This document shows positions 1-5,537 of a DNA stretch of 6,865 nt, piece after piece. Origin of the DNA: Oscillospiraceae bacterium UBA6370 (GTDB taxonomy: Bacteria; Bacillota; Clostridia; Oscillospirales; Oscillospiraceae); contig DJRC01000029.1 in assembly GCA_002437735.1 (NCBI GenBank), positions 1-6,865 of the forward strand. Reading direction: 5' to 3'. The notes beneath the pieces were generated by a model. The model saw nothing but the letters and a program-made list of their open reading frames with translations, had not been told where the DNA came from and did no database searches. Numbering within the stretch: the stretch's first letter is position 1; every line of letters begins with the position of its first letter. A program made the translations under genes and the position numbers.

Positions 1-21
1 AACCGAACGGGAGGAGGCGAT

Positions 22-1887
22 TTACTCCGTCAGCAGCAGGGCATCATAGGGGGCGAGGGTGATATGCAGCCGACCGCCTTCGGCCAAAAACGACTGGCCG
101 CTGAGCGTGTCGTGCGCAAGCGGCGCTGCCCACGGCAGGTCGATCGAGACGCTTTCCGCGCCGGCGTTGACGGTGCAGACCGTCACCTCATCGTCCGCGC
201 GGCGGGCAAGGCAGAGCACGCGGCCTGCGGCAAGGGGATAGGTGATGCCGCCGGTTTGCAGCGATTCCCGTTCGGCGCGGAGCCTGCCGAGCGTGCGGAA
301 CCAGTCGAGCAGCGCGGTGTCCTCGTGCCCCCACGGGTAGGTGCGGCGGTTGAACGGGTCTTCAAAGCCCTCCATGCCGGCCTCATCGCCGTAGTAGACC
401 GTGGGTGAGCCGGGAAAGGCGTAAAGCACCAACGCGGCGAGTCGGAGCAGCGCCGTGCCGCGCTCACGCTCGGCGGGGGAAAGGCGGTAGTGCGCGCACG
501 CATCGCGGTCTGCCGGCGGCTGCTCACAGCCGAGAAGCGTCAGCAGGCGCGGCGTGTCGTGCGTGGAGAGGAAGTTCATCGCGCCGTAGAAGGCGGGGGA
601 GGGGTAGTTCTCGCGGATGGTCTCCATCGCGTCGCGGAAGTCCTCCGCGCCGGATGTGCCGGCGAGGTAGGACAGCAGCGCGGTGCGGAAGGGGTAGTTC
701 ATCAGGCCGTGCAGTCCGCTGCCGAGCAGGTAGCGTCGGCGCTTGGAGTAGGCGACCTTGGTGGTGCCGTCCTCCCACACCTCGCCGAGGAGGTAGGCGT
801 CGGGGAAGTCCCGCTGCATGACGGCGCGGATGGCGAAGATAAATTCATCGGGCAGCTCATCGGCGACGTCGAGCCGCCACGCGCTCGCGCCCGCGCGGAG
901 CCAGCGGCGGACGATGGAGTTCTCGCCAGTGATGATGTAGTTGACATAACCTTCATTCCGCTCGTTCACGGCGGGCAGATTCTTGATGCCCCACCAGGCG
1001 TCGTAATCCGTGGGGAAGGGATGGAAGCTGTACCACGAATAGTAGGGGGAGATGGGGCCCTGCGCCGCGCCGGGCGCGGGGTAGAAGCCGTCGGCGTTGA
1101 AGTAGCGGCTTTTCGCGCCGGTGTGATTGAATACGCCGTCGAGCATGATGCGGATGCCGCGCTTTTCCGCCTCCGCGCAGAGGGTGCGGAAGTCCTGCTC
1201 GTCGCCGAGGAGCGGGTCGACCGTTTCGTAGTCGGCGGTATCATAGCGGTGGTTGGAGGCGGCCTCAAAGATCGGGTTGAGGTAGAGCGTGGTGACATGG
1301 AGCGAGGCGAGGTAGTCGAGCTTTTCCGTGATGCCGGCGAGGTCGCCGCCGAAGAAGTCCTCGCAGTAGTCGCCGCGCTCGTTGGGGCCGCAGAGCGGCG
1401 CTTCGTCCCAGCGCTCGTGGAGCGTGCGGCAGCCGATCAGGCCATCCACGCTGCGCAGCTTTGCGCGATAAAAGCGGTCGGGGAAGATCTGGTAGGTGAT
1501 GCCGCGGCCGAACCAGTCGGGCGTTTTGGCGCGCCCGTCGTAGACGGTCAGCTGCCAGGGCGTCACCTTGTCCCAACTCTGGAAGCCGCCTTTTCCATAG
1601 CAGCTCTCGCCGCCGTCCGCCCAGCGCAGGCGGAAGTGGTACCAGATCAGCTCCGGCTGCGAGGGGGCGAAGAAGGTGCCGGAAAAGGCGGGGGCGCCGT
1701 CCTCGTCCGTGGTGGGGAGGAGCTCGGTCTCCGTCCAGCGGTCGGAAAATTCGTGGTGGGCGAGCAGCGTGCAGCCGGTGACGGCGTGCCCGCGCGGGTA
1801 GAAGGTGAAGTCCACCGCGGCGAAGGTCGTGACCGCGCCGAAGGGGGACTTGCAGCGCGCGTCGCGGGAATCAAAGAGAATGGACAT
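22..1887 (-). CDS. GH13 alpha-glucan hydrolase (neopullulanase / alpha-glycosidase type)
   Basis: This 621-residue protein should hydrolyse alpha-glucosidic bonds in maltodextrins or related oligosaccharides. It lacks a signal peptide (N-terminus MSILFDSRD), so it probably acts in the cytoplasm on imported sugars. Residues about 1-120 look like the N-terminal beta-sandwich (CBM34-like) of the neopullulanase/cyclomaltodextrinase group. The catalytic barrel follows, with YQIFPDRF at 132-139 and SNHRYDTADY at 211-220. The four GH13 regions are intact: DGVFNH (D250, H255), WRLD with nucleophile D340, GEVW with acid/base E369, and STHD with D444. A beta-rich C-terminal domain closes the protein from about 550. 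At region V it has LPAVNE (304-309) rather than the MPKLN I recall for typical neopullulanases, so the exact substrate is open. The ATG at 1887 is preferred over an upstream in-frame start because of its ribosome binding site; the extension would translate a repeat element. No transporter or regulator of sugar use is visible nearby. Confidence 0.93.
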   Translation of the reverse strand: MSILFDSRDARCKSPFGAVTTFAAVDFTFYPRGHAVTGCTLLAHHEFSDRWTETELLPTTDEDGAPAFSGTFFAPSQPELIWYHFRLRWADGGESCYGKGGFQSWDKVTPWQLTVYDGRAKTPDWFGRGITYQIFPDRFYRAKLRSVDGLIGCRTLHERWDEAPLCGPNERGDYCEDFFGGDLAGITEKLDYLASLHVTTLYLNPIFEAASNHRYDTADYETVDPLLGDEQDFRTLCAEAEKRGIRIMLDGVFNHTGAKSRYFNADGFYPAPGAAQGPISPYYSWYSFHPFPTDYDAWWGIKNLPAVNERNEGYVNYIITGENSIVRRWLRAGASAWRLDVADELPDEFIFAIRAVMQRDFPDAYLLGEVWEDGTTKVAYSKRRRYLLGSGLHGLMNYPFRTALLSYLAGTSGAEDFRDAMETIRENYPSPAFYGAMNFLSTHDTPRLLTLLGCEQPPADRDACAHYRLSPAERERGTALLRLAALVLYAFPGSPTVYYGDEAGMEGFEDPFNRRTYPWGHEDTALLDWFRTLGRLRAERESLQTGGITYPLAAGRVLCLARRADDEVTVCTVNAGAESVSIDLPWAAPLAHDTLSGQSFLAEGGRLHITLAPYDALLLTE

Positions 1888-1894
1888 GGTATTG

Positions 1895-1900
1895 CTCCTT
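1895..1900 (-). promoter_or_regulatory. Ribosome binding site that fixes the GH13 start
   Basis: On the minus strand AAGGAG lies 7 nt before the ATG at 1887. It touches the A-run that ends repeat element A, so the element border and the translation start region of the GH13 gene are practically continuous. This site is the main reason to reject the longer in-frame reading that begins at 2043. Confidence 0.8.
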
Positions 1901-2125
1901 TTTGCCGCCGAGGGCGGCGATGATGAAAGGGGACCATTCTTAGCGGAAGAATGGCCCCCTTTCGATCCCCCAAGACCGCAAGGGCTGCGCCCTTGACCTG
2001 CCATTGTGGGCTTTACAGTAGACCGACTGCACACGCTGCGCAAAGAACTGCGTGCAATTTCTTTATCGGCTTTCGATCCGGTGTGCGTCTATGTCCGCTC
2101 AGCCGCTGCTGCAGCGGGGTTACGG
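1899..2125 (-). repeat. Repeat element, copy A (inverted relative to copy B)
   Basis: Read on the minus strand, this 227 nt non-coding stretch matches the plus-strand stretch 2689-2940. The first 100 nt (2125 to 2026) align with 2689-2789 at about 88 of 100 positions by hand count, including a perfect 24 nt match (2084-2107 with 2707-2730). The second half diverges in sequence but keeps the same order of stem-loops: a 7 bp stem (1979-1995), a 16 bp stem (1926-1962) and a GC hairpin (1904-1918), ending in GGCGGCAAAAA as copy B does. It starts 32 bp past the xre stop and ends 11 nt before the GH13 start codon. It fills most of the 270 bp between those genes and holds no convincing gene. No T-run follows the stems, so it is not a plain terminator. 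It could be a MITE-like repeat or a structured RNA. Confidence 0.8.
1926..1962 (-). other. Long stem-loop in repeat copy A
   Basis: Arms of 16 nt at 1926-1941 and 1947-1962 enclose a 5 nt loop. All pairs are Watson-Crick except 1933/1955, which is A-C if read on the plus strand but G-U on the minus strand. This favours the minus strand, the same direction as the element, as the folded RNA. Only TTT lies at the 3' base, inside the stem, so intrinsic termination is unlikely. Confidence 0.7.
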
Positions 2126-2157
2126 CGGTGCGGCGGGGGACTTTGGGTTGGCGGAGG

Positions 2158-2379
2158 TCATTTTCTTTTGCGGCAGGGTCTGGGGTCGTCGGTATGATCG
2201 ACCAGATAGTCAATACTGGTTTTATAAAAGTCAGCGAGCTTGATGAGGGCGGGGATCGGAATATTGACATTTCCACGCTCGTAGTCGGAATAAGTCGTCT
2301 GATGGACCTGAAGAAGGTCGGCAAGCTGCTTTTGGGATAAATCCCTATCCTCGCGCAGGGCGCGCAAGTGCTCATACAT
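2158..2379 (-). CDS. Small Xre/Cro-family helix-turn-helix regulator
   Basis: This is a 73-residue single-domain DNA-binding protein. Residues about 5-60 are a textbook HTH_3 (lambda Cro/CI-like) domain: LRALREDRDLSQKQLADLL, then the recognition-helix region QTTYSDYERG (about 27-36), then IPIPALIKLADFYKTSIDYL. The C-terminus is a short basic tail ending RKRK. No effector-binding, protease or membrane part is present, so it should act as a simple dimeric repressor. The start at 2379 has GAGGTGAT on the minus strand (2383-2390) at good spacing. It is divergent from the 70-residue gene at 2470, and the 90 bp between them contain two palindromes suited to binding such a dimer, so auto-regulation and control of the neighbour are likely but inferred. 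Base use is visibly less GC-rich than in the flanking housekeeping genes, which suits acquired DNA. Confidence 0.88.
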   Translation of the reverse strand: MYEHLRALREDRDLSQKQLADLLQVHQTTYSDYERGNVNIPIPALIKLADFYKTSIDYLVDHTDDPRPCRKRK

Positions 2380-2402
2380 ACTATCACCTCGCGGCTTTAG
2401 TA

Positions 2403-2429
2403 TGCAATAAGGGAATATTCCTTATTGCA
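2403..2429. promoter_or_regulatory. Palindrome 1, candidate Xre operator
   Basis: Perfect 10 bp arms, TGCAATAAGG and CCTTATTGCA, flank a 7 nt centre. The core AAGGGAATATTCCTT (2409-2423) matches the core of palindrome 2 at 12 of 15 positions. It lies between the divergent xre and 70-residue genes, the usual place for the operator of a small Xre repressor. Binding by this Xre protein is inferred. Confidence 0.6.
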
Positions 2430-2453
2430 TTTTAAGGGTATTTCCCTTAAAAT
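2425..2453 (+). promoter_or_regulatory. Candidate promoter for the 70-residue gene
   Basis: TTGCAT (2425-2430) and TAAAAT (2448-2453) are spaced by 17 bp and resemble a sigma-A -35/-10 pair. Both boxes lie within the two palindromes, so a protein bound there would block this promoter. The predicted transcript would start near 2460 and leave a leader of only about 10 nt, which is short and lowers confidence. Confidence 0.4.
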
Positions 2454-2455
2454 GC
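2427..2455. promoter_or_regulatory. Palindrome 2, candidate Xre operator
   Basis: Perfect 12 bp arms, GCATTTTAAGGG and CCCTTAAAATGC, flank TATTT. It shares the bases GCA (2427-2429) with palindrome 1, and the two cores are centred about 25 bp apart (near 2416 and 2441). Two related palindromes side by side suggest cooperative binding of two dimers. Its right arm contains the -10 box of the candidate promoter for the rightward gene. Confidence 0.6.
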
Positions 2456-2469
2456 AAGGGGTGATGAAA

Positions 2470-2682
2470 ATGACAGCATATCAAAATATGTACTACTATC
2501 TTGACCATGCGATCAGCGAAGCGCTGTGCGAGATGGAAAAGCAAAATTTCGGAACAGCAAAGGAAACGCTGCAGCAGGCACGGGAGCTCGCCGACAAAAT
2601 GCGGCGCAAGGAGGAGGGGACGACCGACGTGCATGAGTATATTCGTAATCCCTACGATTTTATTGAGCGAAAGATACCATAA
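2470..2682 (+). CDS. Small hypothetical protein divergent from the Xre regulator
   Basis: I do not recognise a named family. The 70-residue product begins MTAYQNMYYYLDHAISEALC and reads as mostly helical and charged to about residue 50: an aromatic YYY near the N-terminus, then EMEKQNFGTAKETLQQAREL. It ends in a different, possibly extended tail, HEYIRNPYDFIERKIP. From memory the YYYL...AI.EA...E.QNFG.AKE.L..A pattern resembles short conserved proteins of Clostridia that often occur in accessory DNA, but this is unverified. There is no signal peptide, membrane segment or visible catalytic motif. The ATG at 2470 is chosen because AAGGGG (2456-2461) sits 8 nt upstream; in-frame ATGs at 2464 and 2425 are too close to that site or lie inside palindrome 1. 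The stop is only 6 bp before repeat copy B. Control by the divergent Xre protein is likely. A toxin, antitoxin or phage-type role cannot be assigned. Confidence 0.65.
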   Translation: MTAYQNMYYYLDHAISEALCEMEKQNFGTAKETLQQARELADKMRRKEEGTTDVHEYIRNPYDFIERKIP

Positions 2683-2688
2683 ACGTCT

Positions 2689-2940
2689 CCGAAACCCCAC
2701 CGCAGGAGCGGCTGAGCGGACATAGACGCAGACCAAATCGAAAGCCGCAAAAGGAAATTGCAGGCAGTTCTTTGCGCAGCGCGTGCAGTGATTCCTTGCA
2801 GGGGCAGGCAATGCGGGGTCGAGGGGTGTCCCCTCGTTGTCTCTGGGGGTTCCAAAGGGGGTATTCTCTTCAACCAAGAGAATACCCCCTTTGACAGGTG
2901 TCGCACGAAGTGCGGCGAGCCCCGTCGACGGCGGCAAAAA
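2689..2940 (+). repeat. Repeat element, copy B (inverted relative to copy A)
   Basis: This 252 nt non-coding element is the plus-strand counterpart of copy A. It begins CCGAAACCCC just after the stop of the 70-residue gene. It carries a conserved first 101 nt, a 7 bp stem CGAGGGG/CCCCTCG (2820-2836), an 18 bp stem (2853-2893), a short CGCAC/GTGCG hairpin (2902-2914) and the shared end GGCGGCAAAAA. A weak AT-rich hairpin (2936-2952) follows outside the match. Together with the 41 bp up to the zapA promoter motif it fills the space between the 70-residue gene and zapA. Short readings across it in several frames look non-coding. No direct duplication is seen at the outer edges of the two copies. 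Confidence 0.8.
2853..2893 (+). other. Perfect 18 bp stem-loop in repeat copy B
   Basis: Arms at 2853-2870 and 2876-2893 pair without mismatch around the loop CAACC. The sequence of the distal stem differs from copy A (GTATTCTCTT here, GCCATTCTT there on the element strand), yet both remain paired, which points to selection on structure. The stem is followed by GACAGG, not by a T-run. Confidence 0.75.
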
Positions 2941-2980
2941 TTGTAAATTTTTAAAATCCCTCTTTTATCCCAATACACTT

Positions 2981-3003
2981 TGTGTTATATTAAAAACTGT
3001 ATT
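2981..3003 (+). promoter_or_regulatory. Promoter-like motif upstream of zapA
   Basis: TGT followed by TATATT (2983-2991) fits an extended -10 box; no good -35 box is seen 16-18 bp upstream. The following AACTGTATT would be the initially transcribed region. The whole block recurs before maf with 20 of 23 bases identical, which supports a functional site. The predicted start lies about 45 nt before the zapA ATG. Confidence 0.55.
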
Positions 3004-3042
3004 ATTACGTCTGCTCCCGGGGAAGAGAAAGGAGATCATACG

Positions 3043-3357
3043 ATGGAAAACCGCGTTACCGTCAGCATCTGCGGCGAGGAGTACACCTTTGTCGCCGAGG
3101 AGGCCCCCTCTTATATGCAGAAGGTCGGCGCTTACGTCGGCACGAAGATGGACGAAATGCTTACCGGCGCGAAGGTGGGGCGCACCGACGCCGCCGTGCT
3201 CGCCGCGGCGAACATCGCCGACGAGCTCTTCAAGGAGCGCGAGGCCAGCGAGGCGCTGCGCCGCCAGCTCAAGCAGTACATCGACGACGCCGCGCAGGCG
3301 AAGAACGAGGTCAGCGAGCTCAAGCGCGAGCTGTTCAAATTGCAGAACAAGAAATAA
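3043..3357 (+). CDS. zapA: Cell division protein ZapA
   Basis: This 104-residue protein is a ZapA-type FtsZ-ring accessory factor. Such proteins bind FtsZ filaments in the cytoplasm and bundle them at midcell. The N-terminal part (about residues 3-37) has the family pattern VTVSICGEEYTFVAEE followed by YMQKVGAYVGTKMDEM. A long C-terminal helix from about residue 47 to the end has coiled-coil character and is rich in Glu, Lys, Arg, Ala and Leu. The length is typical of the family. The ATG at 3043 is preferred over an upstream in-frame ATG at 2980 because AAAGGAG (3028-3034) sits 8 nt before it and because the extension would cover the promoter motif. The gene overlaps the next one by a single base (TAATG), so the two are cotranscribed and probably translationally coupled. 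Confidence 0.88.
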   Translation: MENRVTVSICGEEYTFVAEEAPSYMQKVGAYVGTKMDEMLTGAKVGRTDAAVLAAANIADELFKEREASEALRRQLKQYIDDAAQAKNEVSELKRELFKLQNKK

Positions 3358-5471
3358 TGACGGAGCTGCTCTCTCCCGCAGGCGGACGCGAGGCGCTGGT
3401 CGCCGCCGTGCAGAACGGCGCGGACGCCGTGTATATGGGCTTTGGCAGCTTCAACGCGCGCCGCAGCGCCAGGAACTTCAGCGATGAGGAATTTCTGGCG
3501 GCGGTGCGTTATTGCCATTTGCGGGGCGTAAAGGTCTACCTGACGCTCAACACGCTCGTGACCGACCGCGAGCTGCCCGCGCTCGCCGAGACGGCGCGGA
3601 AAGCGAGCGAATACGGCGTGGACGCGATATTGGTGCAGGACTGGGGCGTTTACGAGACGCTGCGCGCGGTGATCCCCGACGTGCCGTTGCACGCGAGCAC
3701 ACAGATGGCGCTGCACACGCTCTCGGGTGTGGAGGAGGCGGCGCGGCTTGGCATGACGCGCGCGGTGCTCGCGCGCGAGCTGTCGGGCGGGGAGATCCGT
3801 GAGATCGCGGCGCGCGCGCCGATCGAGATCGAGACCTTTGCGCATGGGGCGCTTTGTATGTGCTATTCGGGAATGTGCGAGATGTCCGCAGTGATCGGTG
3901 GGCGGAGCGGCAACCGCGGCGCGTGCGCGCAGCCCTGCCGTCTGCGCTACGGCTGGCACGGGAAGGCGGACGCGAATCCGCTGTCGCTCAAGGACGCGAA
4001 CCTCGCGGCGTATGCCGGCGAGATGGCGGAGATGGGCGTGGCGTGTCTGAAGCTGGAGGGGCGCATGAAGCGGCCCGAGTATGTGGCGGCGGTGACGGGC
4101 ATTTATGCCGCGCTGCTGCGCGAGCATCGCGCACCGACGGCGGACGAGCAGAAAAAGCTTGCGCTGGCGTTCTCGCGTGACGGGTTCACGGACGGCTATT
4201 ACCGCGGCAAACGCGGAAAGGAGATGTTTGGTGTTCGACCGGAAAATGCGCGCTGGCCGGAGGAATGGTTCGGCACGCTGCGGGCGGCCTATGAAAAAGA
4301 GGATATGCGGCTCGTGCCGGTGCGCGTCCGCGCGTCGCTTCACGCGGGCGAGCCGATGGCGCTGACTGCGGAGGACGGCGACGGGCATTGCGTCACGGTC
4401 ACTGGCGCTGTGCCGGAGGCGGCGCGGAGCCGCGCGGTAACGGCCGAGGAGGTCGAGGCCCGTCTGCGCAAGACCGGCGGGACGGCGTTCACGGTGCCGG
4501 ACTGCGCGGTGACAGCGGAGGATGGGTTGTCCGTTCCGGCGAGTGCGCTCAACGCGCTGCGGCGCGATGCGCTCGCGGCGCTGGAGGCGATGCGGACGGA
4601 GGTACCCGCGCGGCGCGAGGGGGTGTTTGTCCCGGCTGAGAGGATCAAAAACCCGACGGAGCCGCCGCGCTTTACGGCGTCGATCTACCGTGCCGGGCAG
4701 CTTACGGATGCGCTGGTGGACGAGGGCATGGAGACGGTGTATGTGCCGCTGGAGCTGCTGCCGTCGGTCGACGTGGAGAAATACCAAGAACGGACGAGGT
4801 TTGCCGCCGTGCTGCCGCGCGTGTGGCGGACGGCGGACGAGGAAGGTCTGCGCGAGCAGCTCGCCGCCGCGAAGGAGCGCGGCGTGGAGTGCGCGGTGCT
4901 GGGGAATCTGGGACATTTCGCGCTCGTGCGCGGACTGGATATGGAGCTGCGCGGAGACTTCGGGCTGAATGTGTTCAACTCCGCAGCGCTGCTGTTTTTG
5001 AAAGAGCAGGGGCTATCGGGCGCGACGTTGTCGTTCGAGCTGCGGCACGAGCAGCTGCGGGACATCAGCAAGTGCATCCCCTGCGAGGCCATCGTCTACG
5101 GGCGGCTGCCGCTGATGATCACGGAAAACTGCATCGCGGCGAACGAGTTCGGCTGCCGGCACTTTAAAGAGCGCTGCGATGCCGTCTGCGCGGACAGCGC
5201 GTGTATCGGAGTGCCGGAGCTGACCGACCGCGTGGGCGAGCGGTTTCCGGTGCTGCACGCCTACGGCTGCCGGAGCGAGCTTCAGAACGGCAAGACGCTG
5301 TGGCTGGCGGACAAGCCGGAGTACCGGAAAATCGGCTTGACCTACGCGCGGCTGCGCTTTACGACCGAGTCGGCGGAGGAGTGTGTGCGTGTGCTGCGCG
5401 CCTACAAGGGGCGGGAGGACTACACGCCCGGAGACATTACGCGCGGGCTTTTCTACCGCGGCGTGGAGTAA
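3357..5471 (+). CDS. U32 family peptidase-like protein, long RlhA-like form
   Basis: This is a 704-residue U32 protein. Members once called collagenase-like peptidases are now mostly linked to Fe-S dependent hydroxylation of RNA (RlhA on 23S rRNA, TrhP on tRNA) or ubiquinone (UbiU/UbiV). The U32 signature is complete at about 159-177: E159, F161, G164-A-L-C167, G172, C174 and S177. C190 and C194 follow, so C167, C174, C190 and C194 are the likely [4Fe-4S] ligands. A middle region (about 317-415) with the ending SVPASALNALRRDAL resembles DUF3656, the insert of the long RlhA-type proteins. The C-terminal half carries YGRLPLMITENC (581-592) in a cysteine-rich stretch. This architecture and length favour RlhA-like rRNA hydroxylation, but the substrate is inferred. 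The ATG overlaps the zapA stop by one base and has no clear Shine-Dalgarno of its own, so translation probably depends on termination of zapA. Confidence 0.9.
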   Translation: MTELLSPAGGREALVAAVQNGADAVYMGFGSFNARRSARNFSDEEFLAAVRYCHLRGVKVYLTLNTLVTDRELPALAETARKASEYGVDAILVQDWGVYETLRAVIPDVPLHASTQMALHTLSGVEEAARLGMTRAVLARELSGGEIREIAARAPIEIETFAHGALCMCYSGMCEMSAVIGGRSGNRGACAQPCRLRYGWHGKADANPLSLKDANLAAYAGEMAEMGVACLKLEGRMKRPEYVAAVTGIYAALLREHRAPTADEQKKLALAFSRDGFTDGYYRGKRGKEMFGVRPENARWPEEWFGTLRAAYEKEDMRLVPVRVRASLHAGEPMALTAEDGDGHCVTVTGAVPEAARSRAVTAEEVEARLRKTGGTAFTVPDCAVTAEDGLSVPASALNALRRDALAALEAMRTEVPARREGVFVPAERIKNPTEPPRFTASIYRAGQLTDALVDEGMETVYVPLELLPSVDVEKYQERTRFAAVLPRVWRTADEEGLREQLAAAKERGVECAVLGNLGHFALVRGLDMELRGDFGLNVFNSAALLFLKEQGLSGATLSFELRHEQLRDISKCIPCEAIVYGRLPLMITENCIAANEFGCRHFKERCDAVCADSACIGVPELTDRVGERFPVLHAYGCRSELQNGKTLWLADKPEYRKIGLTYARLRFTTESAEECVRVLRAYKGREDYTPGDITRGLFYRGVE

Positions 5472-5496
5472 AAATGAAAACAAAACGTAGTTTTTC

Positions 5497-5519
5497 TGCG
5501 TTATATTACGAACTGTATT
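5497..5519 (+). promoter_or_regulatory. Promoter-like motif upstream of maf
   Basis: TATATT (5502-5507) followed by AACTGTATT repeats the block before zapA (2981-3003) with 3 differences in 23. No -35 box is evident. It lies in the 66 bp gap between the U32 gene and maf, which suggests that maf and mreC have their own promoter in addition to read-through. Confidence 0.5.
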
Positions 5520-5537
5520 GAAAAGAGGACTGAGATC

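Noticed and set aside
490..1923. Long open frame of 477 codons on the plus strand
   Set aside because: It is antisense to the GH13 gene, whose catalytic motifs are all in place on the minus strand. Its translation is low-complexity Ala/Val/Gly/Glu/Arg, as expected from a GC-rich shadow frame.
1926..1962. Long stem-loops of both repeat copies as intrinsic terminators
   Set aside because: Neither this one nor 2853-2893 is followed by a T-run; the only T residues at the 3' base belong to the stem. Partial termination activity cannot be excluded.
1888..2043. 52-residue N-terminal extension of the GH13 protein
   Set aside because: It would translate repeat copy A, has no family similarity, and the internal ATG at 1887 has a proper ribosome binding site.
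2026..2125. CRISPR repeat or riboswitch of a known class
   Set aside because: There are only two copies, in inverted orientation, with no regular spacers, and I cannot match the conserved blocks to a riboswitch core I know.
2158..2682. Toxin-antitoxin system
   Set aside because: The genes are divergent rather than in one operon, and the 70-residue product has no recognisable toxin motif. The idea stays open only as a guess.
1888..2952. Target site duplication around the repeat-framed island
   Set aside because: Comparing the bases outside copy A (before 1899) and outside copy B (after 2940) shows no direct repeat beyond chance; only the A/T runs that belong to the elements are shared.
2422..2978. 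Several small open frames across repeat copy B and the palindromes
   Set aside because: They overlap structured non-coding sequence, differ in frame between the two repeat copies, and lack ribosome binding sites.
3132..4916. Open frame of 594 codons on the minus strand
   Set aside because: It is antisense to zapA and the U32 gene. The product is an Arg/His/Ala-rich string with no family motif, and the plus strand encodes well-conserved proteins.
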